This document shows positions 11,018 through 20,814 of a stretch of DNA of 64,000 bases, piece by piece (the stretch's first letter is position 1; every line of letters begins with the position of its first letter). The position numbers and the translations under genes are program-made. The notes under the pieces were generated by a model. It saw nothing but the letters and a program-made list of their open reading frames with translations, was not told the origin of the DNA and searched no databases. This DNA comes from Thermomicrobium roseum DSM 5159 (GTDB lineage: Bacteria > Chloroflexota > Chloroflexia > Thermomicrobiales > Thermomicrobiaceae): assembly GCF_000021685.1 (NCBI RefSeq), contig NC_011959.1, forward strand, positions 1,735,705 to 1,799,704, in the 5' to 3' direction.

Positions 11018-12355
11018 ATGCTCGACCTCAGGCTGATCCGAGAGCATCCGGACCTGGTGCGCGAGGCCTTGCGCAAGCTCAATACCGAGGCTCCGCTCGA
11101 CGAGATCCTGGAACTCGACGAGCGACGTCGCCAGCTGGTCGCTGAAGTCGAGCAGCTCAAGGCTCAACGCAACGCCGAGTCCAAGCGGATCGGCCAGTTG
11201 CCAGCTGGGCCGGAGCGGGAAGCCACCATCGCCGCCATGCGTGCACTCGGCGACCGAATCGAGGCACTCGACCGCGAACTCGCCGCGATCGAAGAGCGGC
11301 TCCAGGCGCTGCTCTTGGAGGTTCCCAACCTGCCCGATCCCGATGTTCCCGTCGGCCCCGATGAAAGTGGCAACGTCGTCGTGCGTCACTGGGGAGAACC
11401 GCGACCGTTCGACTTCCCGGTCAAGCCGCACTGGGAACTGGCGGAGGAGCTCGGGCTGATCGATTTCGCCCGCGGAGTCAAGATCGCGGGGAGTCGCTTC
11501 TACGTGCTCCGCGGTGATCTCGCGCGGCTCCAGCGCGCCCTCATCGCCTGGATGATCGATCTCCACGTCAACGAGCATGGGTATTTGGAAGTCTATCCGC
11601 CGTTCCTCGTCCGCCGCGAGGCGATGATCGGGACGGGAAATCTCCCGAAGTTCGGGGACAATCTCTATCACGACGAGGAAACCGATCTCTGGCTGATTCC
11701 CACCGCTGAGGTGCCCGTTACCAATCTCTTCCGCGACGAAATCCTCCCGCCGGGTTCGCTCCCCATCTATCTCGTCGCGGCTACTCCTTGCTTCCGCAAG
11801 GAGAGAGTCTCAGCCGGCCGCGATGTACGCGGAATCAAGCGCGTCCATCAGTTCGAGAAGGTGGAGATGGTCAAGTTCGTCGAGCCGGATCGCTCTGACG
11901 AGGAACTCCAGCGACTCGTCGCTGATGCCGAAGACGTGTTGCGCCGGCTGGAACTTCCCTACCGTGTCGTCCAAATGTGCACTGGTGATCTTTCCTTCAC
12001 GGCAGCCAAGAAGTTCGATCTCGAGGTCTGGGCACCTGGCTCCCAGGAGTGGCTGGAGGTCTCGTCCTGCTCGAATTTCCGCGACTTCCAGGCCAGACGG
12101 GCCAATATCCGCTACCGGCCGAGCGAGGGAGCACGCCCCCAGTTCGTGCACACGCTCAACGGATCGGGACTCGCTCTCCCCCGGACACTCATCGCGATCA
12201 TGGAAAACTACCAGCAGCCAGATGGGACGATCGAGATCCCAGCTGTCTTGCGCCCCTACATGGGTGGGCAACAGCGGATCGGCCGACAACCAGCTTATTG
12301 GGAACCAGCGCAGGCACGGCGCGCCCGCGAGCAGGCTCGGGCGGGGGACTCGTGA
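11018..12355 (+). CDS. serS: Seryl-tRNA synthetase
   Basis: This class II synthetase charges tRNA-Ser (and the selenocysteine tRNA where present). The 445-residue protein has the N-terminal antiparallel coiled-coil arm that grips the tRNA long variable loop (about residues 28-105). Motif 2 reads TPCFRKERVSAGRDVRGIKR and motif 3 is SGLALPRTLIAIMENYQ. ATG 11018 follows GAAGGGGGAGAC. No T-box leader is visible in the 57 bases upstream. The next gene starts four bases after the stop, so the two are probably co-transcribed. Confidence 0.97.
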   Translation: MLDLRLIREHPDLVREALRKLNTEAPLDEILELDERRRQLVAEVEQLKAQRNAESKRIGQLPAGPEREATIAAMRALGDRIEALDRELAAIEERLQALLLEVPNLPDPDVPVGPDESGNVVVRHWGEPRPFDFPVKPHWELAEELGLIDFARGVKIAGSRFYVLRGDLARLQRALIAWMIDLHVNEHGYLEVYPPFLVRREAMIGTGNLPKFGDNLYHDEETDLWLIPTAEVPVTNLFRDEILPPGSLPIYLVAATPCFRKERVSAGRDVRGIKRVHQFEKVEMVKFVEPDRSDEELQRLVADAEDVLRRLELPYRVVQMCTGDLSFTAAKKFDLEVWAPGSQEWLEVSSCSNFRDFQARRANIRYRPSEGARPQFVHTLNGSGLALPRTLIAIMENYQQPDGTIEIPAVLRPYMGGQQRIGRQPAYWEPAQARRAREQARAGDS

Positions 12356-12358
12356 ACC

Positions 12359-13414
12359 ATGCCGGGATTGCTGATCATCGAAGCGAGCGGAGACCCGGCC
12401 GCAATCGGCGAGGCGATCGGACGTGCACTCCAGCCGATTCTCGGCGAGGCGATCGTCCGGCACCGGCAGGAACTCGCTCGGAGCGGTATCGATTGGGATG
12501 AGGCGCTCGAACTCGCCCAGCAGTTCCGCGGCGATCTCGAGGGGAATCTCAGCCGCACAGCCGAGGAACTCCACGCGCTGGCGCGCGCTGCTGGGTGCGA
12601 CATCGACGCATTGGTAAGCCTCAACGCCCTGCAAGAGACCCTCTTCCTCACCCGACGACTGCGAGCCGAAGAGGGTTGCACGAGCCTCGCTGTTCCCGCA
12701 GCGGCCAGCGTCGACGGCACGGTTCTCCTCGCACACAACGAGGATGCCCTGCCCTGTCGTCACGAGCAGATCTACGTCGTGCGTGCTCGCCCGAGCGATG
12801 AGCCAGCCTTCGTCGCCTTCGCCTATGGGGGCCTTTTCCTCTATCAAGGGGTCAACGAAGCAGGGGTCGGTTCGACTGGTAACGCCCTGACTGCTACTGA
12901 TATCCGGATCGGCGTACCGAAGCTGTTTCTCTATCGCGAAGTGCTCCGTGCCGAGACCTTGGCTGATGCCCTACGGGCGACCTGGCTCCCTGAACGAGCC
13001 AACGGCAACAATCACCTGATCGCGACCGGCGATGGAGAGATTTACGACGTCGAGGTCACTGGTCGGCACCACGCGCTGCTCTACGCCGGGAACCAGCCGT
13101 TCGCGCACACGAACCACCTCCTTGCTCCCGAGCTGCGGCAGTTCGAGGAGGGAGACAAGCTCGACTCGATCCTGCGGAAGAATCGAGCGCAACGCCTGCT
13201 CGAGCTGGGCACGGGACAGCTCAGCTCGACGACCCTGCAGGAACTTCTCCGCGATCACGCCAACCAGCCACATGCGATCTGCAAGCACGTCGCTCCTGGT
13301 CCTGACCGGATGTCCCGAACGATCGCTGGGCTCGTCATCGAGGTCACGCATCGGGCAATCTGGGTGGCACCGGGGCCGCCGTGCACGGTCGAGTTCGAGC
13401 GCGTGTCGCTCTGA
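12359..13414 (+). CDS. C45-family autoproteolytic acyltransferase/hydrolase
   Basis: The 351-residue protein resembles the acyl-CoA:6-aminopenicillanate acyltransferase-like (peptidase C45) group of Ntn hydrolases. These cut themselves at a Gly-Cys bond and use the freed cysteine as N-terminal nucleophile on amide bonds. The Gly106-Cys107 pair in RAEEGCTSLAVP fits that site. It is followed by the family landmarks LLAHNEDAL, EAGVGSTGNAL, NGNNHLIATGDGEIYDVEVT and FAHTNHLL. The start is ATG 12359, three bases after the serS stop, with GCGGGGGAC upstream. It leads a tight three-gene set with a BKACE enzyme and an M81 peptidase, which hints at breakdown of an amide- or peptide-linked compound. The substrate is unknown. 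Confidence 0.82.
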   Translation: MPGLLIIEASGDPAAIGEAIGRALQPILGEAIVRHRQELARSGIDWDEALELAQQFRGDLEGNLSRTAEELHALARAAGCDIDALVSLNALQETLFLTRRLRAEEGCTSLAVPAAASVDGTVLLAHNEDALPCRHEQIYVVRARPSDEPAFVAFAYGGLFLYQGVNEAGVGSTGNALTATDIRIGVPKLFLYREVLRAETLADALRATWLPERANGNNHLIATGDGEIYDVEVTGRHHALLYAGNQPFAHTNHLLAPELRQFEEGDKLDSILRKNRAQRLLELGTGQLSSTTLQELLRDHANQPHAICKHVAPGPDRMSRTIAGLVIEVTHRAIWVAPGPPCTVEFERVSL

Positions 13415-13438
13415 TCGACAACGGACGAGGAGGCGAGG

Positions 13439-14269
13439 ATGGACAAAGTGATCGTCTCGGTCGCGACGACCGGCAGTTGGACGACACGCGAGCAGACCCC
13501 GTACGTCCCGATCACGGAAGAGGAAATCGCTGCCGAAGCGATCCGCTGCTGGCGCGAGGGTGCGGCGATCGTGCACATTCACGTGCGCGACGAGCAGGGA
13601 CGCGTCACCAGCGATCCTGCCCGGTACGCTCGGGTGCGCGATCTTATCCGTTCCCAGGGATGCGACATCATCCTCAATTTCTCGACCGGTGGAGGAGCCG
13701 GGATCGTTCCGGACGAGGAGCGGATCGCTCCGGTTCGCTTGCGACCAGAGATCGCTTCCTTCGATGCTGGCTCGCTCAATTTCGGCGACCGCGTCTTCGT
13801 GAATTCACCAGCCTTTCTCGAGGCGCTCGCGCACGAGATGCAGGCTCATGGCGTCAAGCCGGAGATCGAGTGTTTCGAGAGCGGTTTCATCGAGACAGCC
13901 AAGCGTTTCATCGAGCGCGGCCTGATCCAGCCACCGTATTGGTTCCAGATGGTGCTCGGAGTACGCGGTGGAGCGCCTGCGACCGTCGACCAACTCGTGC
14001 ACATGGTGCGCCAGCTCCCAGCCGGCTCGCTGTGGTCGGTCTGCGCCATCGGCCGACACCAGCTCCCGATGAATGTCGCGGCGCTCGTGATGGGTGGGCA
14101 TGTCCGCACGGGATTAGAAGACAACATTTACTACTCCTACCGCGTCCTCGCCGAAGGAAACGCGCCGCTGGTCGCGCGGATCGTCCGCATCGCGCGCGAA
14201 CTCGGCCGCGAGCCGGCTTCCCCGAGTGAAGCACGCACACTGCTCGGGCTCCCGCCGTTCCAGAGCTGA
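13439..14269 (+). CDS. BKACE family beta-keto acid cleavage enzyme
   Basis: BKACE enzymes (founder: Kce, 3-keto-5-aminohexanoate cleavage enzyme of lysine fermentation) combine a beta-keto acid with acetyl-CoA to give acetoacetate and a new CoA ester. The 276-residue protein has the family's TIM-barrel landmarks: the metal-binding His46 and His48 in IVHIHVRDEQGR, NFSTGGG in place of the usual N(L/I)TTGG, ECFESGFI, and GHVRTGLEDNIYYS near the C terminus. The start at 13439 follows GAGGAGGCGAGG. Specificity in this family varies widely and cannot be assigned here. No lysine-fermentation genes are nearby, so the label Kce would be too specific. Confidence 0.88.
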   Translation: MDKVIVSVATTGSWTTREQTPYVPITEEEIAAEAIRCWREGAAIVHIHVRDEQGRVTSDPARYARVRDLIRSQGCDIILNFSTGGGAGIVPDEERIAPVRLRPEIASFDAGSLNFGDRVFVNSPAFLEALAHEMQAHGVKPEIECFESGFIETAKRFIERGLIQPPYWFQMVLGVRGGAPATVDQLVHMVRQLPAGSLWSVCAIGRHQLPMNVAALVMGGHVRTGLEDNIYYSYRVLAEGNAPLVARIVRIARELGREPASPSEARTLLGLPPFQS

Positions 14270-14275
14270 GGGACC

Positions 14276-15751
14276 ATGCGACGCCCACGCATCGCTATCG
14301 CCGAACTTTCTCACGAGACGAACGCGTTCGCACGCACCCGTGTCGATCTCGCATTCGTCGAGCAGTGCGGGATTGCCCGTGGCGCGACGGTCGTGACTCG
14401 TGCGCGGGACACTGCGACCGTTCTGGCTGGGTTCATCGATATCGCCAACGAACTGGCGTTCACGCTGGTCCCGCTGCTCGCGGTATGGATCACGCCAGCT
14501 GGTCTGGTCACGCGCGACGCCTACGAGACGCTCCTCGGCGAACTCATCGATCGCCTGGAGACAGCAGCCCCAGTCGATGGCGTGCTGCTTTCGCTCCACG
14601 GTGCGATGGTGACCGAGCACATCCAGGACGCTGATGGCGAACTGCTCCGCCGCATTCGTGCGACGGTCGGACAGTCCGTCCCGATCGTCGCGGTTCTCGA
14701 CCTCCATGCCAACATCAGCCCACTCATGGTGGAACAGGCCGACTTGCTCATCGGCTACCACACCTATCCGCACGTCGATCAGCGGGCGCGCGGTCGGCAG
14801 GCTGGCCTGGCACTCGCCCGCTTGTTGGACCGTACGATCCACCCGACGCCAGTACTGGTCAAACCGGCGATGCTGCCGACGTCCCAGCGTATGACGACCG
14901 ATCGCCCACCGATGCGGACACTCATGCAGCATGCTGAGGAATGGGAGCGCCATCCCCGCGTTGTCGACGTGACGATCGCTGGCGGATTCCCGCCAGCTGA
15001 CGTTCCAGAAGCCGGGTTGAGCGTGCTGGTGACGACCGACGACGACCCCGCGCTGGCTGCGAAGGTGGCCGAAGAACTGGCTGCCCTCGCCTGGGACCTG
15101 CGCCACGGCTTTCTCGGCGGTGTCGCGACCTGGGAAGAGGCAGCCGAGGCCATCCGGCACATCGAGCGCGGCCCCCTCGTCCTCGTCGACATCGCCGACA
15201 ACCCCTGGACAGGCGGCCCAGGTGACAGCGTCGAACTTCTCCGCTTCCTGTTGAAGGAGCAGGTACGGCCGGCCGCACTCGCGCTGGTGCGCGATCCGGA
15301 AGTGGTGGACGAGTGCTTCCGAGCAGGAATCGGTGCCACCGTCGAGGTCGAACTCGGTGGCAAGACAGACGATCTCCATGGGCCTCCGCTCCCCGTGCGC
15401 GGGACGATCCGGCTGCTCTCCGACGGCCGGTACGTCAATGCCGGGCCGATGCACGCGGGCGTGACGGTCGACCTCGGTCGGACCGTCGTGCTCCGCGTCG
15501 AGGGGATCGATGTGCTGGTGACGGAACGCGCCGAGTCACCGATCGATTTGAACGTCTTCCGCTCGCACGGAATCGAGCCGACCGAGCAACGCGTCATCGG
15601 GCTCAAAGGGAAGGGACATTTCCGCGCGGCCTTCGAGCCGATCGCCGAACGAGTCGTCCTCGTCGAAGGACCAGGCATCACGGGGAGCGATCTGCGTCGG
15701 CTACCGTTCCGCTTCATCCGCCGGCCGATCTGGCCGCTCGACGTGGCGTGA
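14276..15751 (+). CDS. M81 family metallopeptidase (MlrC-like)
   Basis: The 491-residue protein belongs to the M81 family, named after MlrC of microcystin-degrading bacteria, a zinc peptidase acting on linear peptides. Characteristic segments are ELSHETNAFA at the start, LLSLHGAMVTEHIQDADGELL, VLDLHANISPLM, YHTYPHVDQRARG, and VLVDIADNPWTGGPGDS. The histidines and aspartates in these blocks are the expected zinc ligands. It begins six bases after the BKACE stop with GAGGGA upstream, so it is in the same transcription unit. Many bacteria without microcystin have this family, usually beside transport or amidohydrolase genes, so the toxin link should not be read into it. It ends four bases before the convergent smc stop. 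Confidence 0.88.
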   Translation: MRRPRIAIAELSHETNAFARTRVDLAFVEQCGIARGATVVTRARDTATVLAGFIDIANELAFTLVPLLAVWITPAGLVTRDAYETLLGELIDRLETAAPVDGVLLSLHGAMVTEHIQDADGELLRRIRATVGQSVPIVAVLDLHANISPLMVEQADLLIGYHTYPHVDQRARGRQAGLALARLLDRTIHPTPVLVKPAMLPTSQRMTTDRPPMRTLMQHAEEWERHPRVVDVTIAGGFPPADVPEAGLSVLVTTDDDPALAAKVAEELAALAWDLRHGFLGGVATWEEAAEAIRHIERGPLVLVDIADNPWTGGPGDSVELLRFLLKEQVRPAALALVRDPEVVDECFRAGIGATVEVELGGKTDDLHGPPLPVRGTIRLLSDGRYVNAGPMHAGVTVDLGRTVVLRVEGIDVLVTERAESPIDLNVFRSHGIEPTEQRVIGLKGKGHFRAAFEPIAERVVLVEGPGITGSDLRRLPFRFIRRPIWPLDVA

Positions 15752-15755
15752 GCGA

Positions 15756-18700
15756 TCACCCGCATGCATAGTCGGCGAGTCGGAGCGACACGACGCGCGA
15801 GACACCGTCCTCTCCCATCGTGACACCGTAGAGCGTGCCAGCAGCCTCGATCGTCACCCGGTTGTGCGTGATGACGAGAAACTGGGTGCGTTCCGCCAGC
15901 CGTTCCAGCACTCCCCGGAAACGAGCGACGTTCGCCTCATCGAGCGCGGCATCGACTTCGTCCAGAACGCAAAACGGCAGCGGGTCGAGCTCGAGGAGCG
16001 CGAAACGGAGCGCGATCGCCGTCAGCGCCCGCTCGCCACCGCTCAGCTGCTGTACCGAGCGGACACGCTTGCCAGCTGGTTGGACGACCAGGTCGACCCC
16101 CTCGATGGAGCCGGCACCGTTGCGGGCGACGAGACGTGCTCGCCCACCACCGAACAGTTCCGCGAAGGTATCCGCGAAAGCACGATCGAGCGCACGCAAC
16201 GAACGCACCAGACCCCGCTCGACCTCTCTGTCCAGATCGGCGAGGAGCTTGCGCAATGCCTGGGTCGTGCCCCGCACGTCCTCGAGTTGCGCGCGGAGCG
16301 ATTCGTAGCGTTCCCGTTCCGACTCGTATTGGGCGATCGCGGCCTCTCCGAACCGGCTCAACTCCTGCCAGCGCCGCCGGAGTTCGGCGACGCGTCGCTC
16401 CCAACGCTCTGGGGGATCCTGCTGAGCGCGACTAGCCTGCTCGAGTCGTTCGACGAGTCCTGCATCGAGCGATCCTTCGGCGAGTTCCCAGGCTGCTTGT
16501 TCGAGAAGCGAGTGGAGTGCGCGCTCGGCACGCTCCAACGCGGCACGTGCTGCTGCGCTCTCCTGCGCGAGCTGACGCAGGCGCTGTTCGGCACGAGCCG
16601 ATTCGGTCCGCAACGCTTTCGCCTGCTCGGCGAGCCGTTCGATCTCGACCGTGCGTGCTCGCTCCTCGGTTTCGAGTTCGGCCGCCTCGAGTGCCAGCCG
16701 CTTCGCTTCCGCGTCCGAGCGCTCTGCTTCGGCCAGGAACTGGGTGTGTTCTGCCCGGAGCTCATCCCATCGGGCATGCAGCGCAGCCAACCGCTGTCGA
16801 AGTTCTCCGAGGCGCTGGGCGAGCTGGCTGCGCTCCCGCGCTCCCGCACGCTCACGCTCCCGCAAGGTCGCGATCTGCTCCAAGAGCTGCTCGCGTTCCG
16901 GATCGGGCGTGTCCAGGCGAGCGATCGCATCGGCAACCTGAGCACGCTGGTGCTCGAGGTCGTCCAGAGCGGCATGGAGCGCGTCCTCCTGCTCGTGGAG
17001 TGCCCGAGCCTGCTCGTCGTCCCGAGCGAGAGCAGCTCGCACGGCAGCGATCGACTCCGCTTCCCGGGCGAGGGCGTCATCCAGCCTTTGGATGCTGCGC
17101 ACCAGCTGCACCCACTCGTGATCGAGCTGCACCAGCTTCGTCTCCTGGGTCCGCAGCTGGTCGCGGACCGACTCCAGCGAACGACGCGCTCGCTCGACCG
17201 CATCTCGTGCGGCGAGGAACTGCCGCCGGGCTTCCTCGAGCGACGCAGCGAGTCGTTCCTGTCGGGCAGCGAACGCGCGTCGCTGGCGAACCAGCGACAA
17301 GAACCCACGCTCGCGACCACGCGTAGCCCCACCAGTGACCGAGCCGGTCGGTCGAGCCAGCTCCCCCTCGCGGGTCACGATAACCCAGCCGGGAGGAAGC
17401 TGGGGTAGCAAGCGCCGGACGGTCGCCAGATCGTCGGCGACGAGCACCCGTCCCAGAAGCGACTCCACGATCGGTACCAGTGCTGGTGGCGCCTCGATCA
17501 GGTCAGCTGCGACCCCGATGACACCCGGTTCACGAGCGACGAGTGGGCGACGCCCAGCTGGTAGCGAGCGGATCGTATCCAACGGATGGAACGTCGCTCG
17601 TCCAGCCTTGGTCGCTTTGAGAAAGGCGATCGCTGCCTCGGCATCGGACCACTGCTCGACGACGATGTCGGAAAGGTGCCCGCCGAGCGCTGCTTCGATC
17701 GCTGTTTCCAGTTCTGCCGGAACGTGGAGCAACGTTCCGAGCGTTCCGACGATCCCGGAGAGTTTTCCCTCGCGTGCCGCTGCCAGCACTGCCCTCGCTG
17801 CGCTCGCCACCAGATCGCCCGTCAGGGCATTGGTGAGCGTTTCCAGACGGCCCCGGACGAGAGCGTCCTCGCGCTCCAATTCGCGCACCACCTCGACACA
17901 ACGCTCGAGTTCCTGTTGGGCACGCTCGGTCTGAGCCGCTTGCCGTTCCACCTCCACCCGCAAGGTTTGGACGTCCGCAGCGAGAGCAGCGCGCTGCTCA
18001 TCGAGGCGAACGCGTTCCTGGTCGAGTCGCTGGCGCTCCTGCAGACGTGCCGCGTACGCGGCTTCAGCCCGCTGGAGTTCAGCCCGATACGCTTCTTGGG
18101 TTGCCAGCAGGGCTGCTCGCGTGCGCGCGAGCCGCTCACGTTCCGTGACTCGCTCCGCAAGTTCGTGCTCGATGCGGTGCAGCTGCTCGCGCAGTGCCGA
18201 GAGTTCGCGAGTGCGCTGCACTGCGGCAGCTTCTCGTTCCCGGAGCGCAGCCTCGGTCGCTCGCAATGCGTGCACGGTCGCCTGCCAACTCGTGTCGGCA
18301 TGCTCCAGCTCCTGCTCGGTCTCCCGTATCTCCCGCTCGAGCTGCTCGACATCGTGAGCGAGCGCGTCCAACTGTCTTCCGAGGGCAGCGATCCGCTCCC
18401 GAGCCAGCTGCGTGCGGTACTGGGCAGTCGCCGCTTGGGCTGCCCGTTCGGTACGGAGCTCCCGGAGCTGGTCGCGCTGGGCCAGCACGGTCGCCTGCTG
18501 CTGCTCGACCCGCTCCAGCTCAGCCGCGAGTGCAGCACGATCGGCTTCTGCCGCACGCAAGGCCGACTCGAGTCGACCGAGTTCGCGGCGGGCCTTTGCC
18601 TCCTCCTCACGGGCGCGTCGCCAGCGAGCTGCGGAGAGCTGGAGCAGAGCCTCGCGCAGGCTCGCGCGAACAGCCAGTGCTTCTCGTGCGCGCTGAGCGG

Positions 18701-19319
18701 CTTCGCCGAGTGCATGGACATGCGGCTCCAACTCGCGCAACAGGTCGTCCAGTCGCTGCGCATGCTGCTCGGCTTCAGCCAGTTGCTGGCGAGCCTCCGC
18801 CTGTCGCAGGCGGAGCGCAGACAGGCCCGCCGCATGCTCCAGGTAGTGCCGGCGCTCAGCCGGACGTTGCTCGAGCACGTCATCGACCGACCCTTGCCGA
18901 GTGATGATCCAATCAGCTCGCAGGATCGCGGCGATGCGCAGGACGTCGCGCAGACGCGCCCGCGAGCCGTTGATGAGGTATTGGGTCTCGCCGTCACGAA
19001 AGACGCGCCGGGTCACGCTCACCTCGCGGAACGGCACCCCGAGTTCGTCTCCGTCCTGCTCCAACGTCAGCGTGACCTCGGCCATGCCGAGCGAGGGGCG
19101 ATCGGGTCCACCAGCGAAGATCACATCGTCTGCTCGGCGGCTGCGAACAGCTGAGCCCGCCTGTTCGCCGAGCACCCAGGCGATGGCCTCAGCGAGGTTC
19201 GACTTGCCGGAGCCATTGGGGCCGACGATGGCGGTGATGCCACGGTCGAAGACGAGTTCGACAGGATCGGCAAAGCTCTTGAAGCCGAGCAGCGCCAGGC
19301 GGAGGAGCCGGACACCCAT
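15756..19319 (-). CDS. smc: Chromosome segregation protein SMC
   Basis: SMC dimers with ScpAB load at ParB-parS sites and extrude DNA loops. The 1187-residue protein has full length. It shows an N-terminal Walker A GPNGSGKS at 33-40, a long Arg/Glu/Ala/Gln-rich coiled coil, a hinge near residues 515-670 (GIVGTLGTLLHVPAELETAI), the returning coil, and the C-terminal head with LSGGERALTAIALRFALL and Walker B PFCVLDEVDAALDEANV. The open frame extends 17 codons further, but ATG 19319 is preferred because GAGG lies upstream and MGVRLLRLALLGFKSF is the family start. galE ends 14 bases upstream, so smc closes a minus-strand run. No scpA or scpB is in the window; a parS site lies at 37498. Confidence 0.96.
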   Translation of the reverse strand: MGVRLLRLALLGFKSFADPVELVFDRGITAIVGPNGSGKSNLAEAIAWVLGEQAGSAVRSRRADDVIFAGGPDRPSLGMAEVTLTLEQDGDELGVPFREVSVTRRVFRDGETQYLINGSRARLRDVLRIAAILRADWIITRQGSVDDVLEQRPAERRHYLEHAAGLSALRLRQAEARQQLAEAEQHAQRLDDLLRELEPHVHALGEAAQRAREALAVRASLREALLQLSAARWRRAREEEAKARRELGRLESALRAAEADRAALAAELERVEQQQATVLAQRDQLRELRTERAAQAATAQYRTQLARERIAALGRQLDALAHDVEQLEREIRETEQELEHADTSWQATVHALRATEAALREREAAAVQRTRELSALREQLHRIEHELAERVTERERLARTRAALLATQEAYRAELQRAEAAYAARLQERQRLDQERVRLDEQRAALAADVQTLRVEVERQAAQTERAQQELERCVEVVRELEREDALVRGRLETLTNALTGDLVASAARAVLAAAREGKLSGIVGTLGTLLHVPAELETAIEAALGGHLSDIVVEQWSDAEAAIAFLKATKAGRATFHPLDTIRSLPAGRRPLVAREPGVIGVAADLIEAPPALVPIVESLLGRVLVADDLATVRRLLPQLPPGWVIVTREGELARPTGSVTGGATRGRERGFLSLVRQRRAFAARQERLAASLEEARRQFLAARDAVERARRSLESVRDQLRTQETKLVQLDHEWVQLVRSIQRLDDALAREAESIAAVRAALARDDEQARALHEQEDALHAALDDLEHQRAQVADAIARLDTPDPEREQLLEQIATLRERERAGARERSQLAQRLGELRQRLAALHARWDELRAEHTQFLAEAERSDAEAKRLALEAAELETEERARTVEIERLAEQAKALRTESARAEQRLRQLAQESAAARAALERAERALHSLLEQAAWELAEGSLDAGLVERLEQASRAQQDPPERWERRVAELRRRWQELSRFGEAAIAQYESERERYESLRAQLEDVRGTTQALRKLLADLDREVERGLVRSLRALDRAFADTFAELFGGGRARLVARNGAGSIEGVDLVVQPAGKRVRSVQQLSGGERALTAIALRFALLELDPLPFCVLDEVDAALDEANVARFRGVLERLAERTQFLVITHNRVTIEAAGTLYGVTMGEDGVSRVVSLRLADYACG

Positions 19320-19333
19320 GGCCTGCGACCTCG

Positions 19334-20323
19334 TCAGTCCGGATAGCCGTGCGGAAAGCGCGTGTGCCAACGCACCGCCGAAGCGATGATTTCCTCGATT
19401 CCGTAACGTGGTCGCCAGCCGAGGACGCGTTCGGCCTTGGCGTAGCTCGCGTACTTGATCGGCGGCTCGCCCGGACGCGCCTCGCCGCGCTCGACCGGGA
19501 AACGCACACCGGTCAGCTCCTGGACGAGTTCGATGATCTGCCGCGTGGAATAGCCGACACCGCTCCCGAGATTGATCACGTCAGTCGGGTGCCCCTGCCG
19601 GAGTGCCTCGAGCGCCAGCACATGGGCCTCCGCGAGATCGAGCACGTGCACGTAATCCCGGATCGTCGTCCCGTCCGGTGTCGCGACGACCGGGGAGGTG
19701 AGGCGAAACGCCTGCAGGCCGAGCGCTCCCCGGATGGCATTCGGAATCAAGTGCTCTTCGGGTCGATGATCTTCACCCATCGAACCGTCGAGCGCGGCAC
19801 CCGCTGCGTTGAAGTAGCGGAGGCTGATGGAGCGCAAGCCGTAGGCTGCGTCGTACCAGCGCAGATAGTGCTCGACCTGGAGCTTGGTCGCTCCATACGG
19901 ATTGGTCGGCTCCGTCGGATGCGCTTCGTCGAGCGGGAGATACCGTGCTTCGCCGTACACTTCCGAGGAAGAGGAAAAGACCAGATAGGGAACATCGTGC
20001 CGCAAACAGGCCTCGAGGAGCACGATCGTTCCGCCCACATTGTGCACCACGTACTTGTTCGGGTCGGTGACCGACTCGCGTACGGAGGTGTACGCCGCGA
20101 GATGGATGACCGCGTCGAAACGCCAGCGACGGAAGCAGGTTGCGACAGCCTCGCGATCGATCAACTCACCGACAACCAGGGGAACGCAGACGGCTGAGCG
20201 ATGCCCTTGCCGCAGGTTGTCGAAGACGACCACCTCATGACCAGCTTGTTGGAGCGCGCGCACCGTAAAAGAACCGACGTACCCAGCTCCTCCGGTAACC
20301 AGCACGGTGAGCGCTGCAGCCAT
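19334..20323 (-). CDS. galE: UDP-glucose 4-epimerase
   Basis: The extended short-chain dehydrogenase GalE interconverts UDP-glucose and UDP-galactose using bound NAD. The 329-residue protein shows the nucleotide motif VTGGAGYVGSFTVRAL, the catalytic serine segment VFSSSSEVYGEA, the YxxxK motif in NPYGATKLQVEHYL, and the RYFNAAGA block typical of GalE. The start is ATG 20323, preceded by GAGGAGGAG. It lies 14 bases after pyrophosphatase and 14 before smc, so it is in the same run. It may serve cell-surface polysaccharide synthesis. Confidence 0.93.
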   Translation of the reverse strand: MAAALTVLVTGGAGYVGSFTVRALQQAGHEVVVFDNLRQGHRSAVCVPLVVGELIDREAVATCFRRWRFDAVIHLAAYTSVRESVTDPNKYVVHNVGGTIVLLEACLRHDVPYLVFSSSSEVYGEARYLPLDEAHPTEPTNPYGATKLQVEHYLRWYDAAYGLRSISLRYFNAAGAALDGSMGEDHRPEEHLIPNAIRGALGLQAFRLTSPVVATPDGTTIRDYVHVLDLAEAHVLALEALRQGHPTDVINLGSGVGYSTRQIIELVQELTGVRFPVERGEARPGEPPIKYASYAKAERVLGWRPRYGIEEIIASAVRWHTRFPHGYPD

Positions 20324-20337
20324 GGACAATCTCCTCC

Positions 20338-20814
20338 TCAGGAACGACGTGCGGCGTGGATCGCGGCCCACGCTGCTTCCTCGTCAGCGATTTCCGGTGC
20401 GGTCTCCCATTCGGTGAACCACCTCAGAATCCGTTCGATCGCATCGACCGGTACCTCCGAGAGCCGCTGAACAGCACCGTACGCTGGATCGTCACAGGCA
20501 ACAGCCAGGATCTTGTCGTCACCATCCGCTCGACGCAGGAGCCCCACTGGGCGAACCAGCAACCGCGTTCCGGTCGGGAGCGGATCCTGGGACAGGACGA
20601 TGACGTCCAGCGCATCGTCATCGCTGGGATTGTACGTGCCCGGAAGATACCCGTAGTTGGCTGGCCACGGACTGACTGCGGCCGGATGGCGGTACGTCCG
20701 CCACTGCCCGATCACGGGATCGTAGACGTGCCGAACCGTGGAGCCAGCTGGATCCTCGATCACGGCTTCGAGACATCGGCTGGCTCGATCGGAAGGTCGT
20801 TCAGCATCCCCCAT
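20338..20814 (-). CDS. ppa: Inorganic pyrophosphatase (family I)
   Basis: The soluble metal-dependent enzyme hydrolyses pyrophosphate and pulls biosynthetic reactions forward. The 158-residue protein has the core pattern LEAVIEDPAGS, the tyrosine block ANYGYLPGTYNPSDDDALDVIVL with the three metal-binding aspartates, and GDDKILAVACDD with the conserved Lys. ATG 20814 gives the usual short N terminus, and this overlaps the end of the upstream lipoprotein gene by 55 bases, suggesting translational coupling. A later start would remove the first strand of the fold. galE follows after 14 bases. Confidence 0.92.
   Translation of the reverse strand: MGDAERPSDRASRCLEAVIEDPAGSTVRHVYDPVIGQWRTYRHPAAVSPWPANYGYLPGTYNPSDDDALDVIVLSQDPLPTGTRLLVRPVGLLRRADGDDKILAVACDDPAYGAVQRLSEVPVDAIERILRWFTEWETAPEIADEEAAWAAIHAARRS

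Noticed and set aside
17586..19154. A 522-codon plus-strand frame opposite smc
   Set aside because: It is opposite the SMC coiled coil, where high GC removes stop codons; composition (Arg, Ser, Leu, Gln) and lack of any motif mark it as a shadow.
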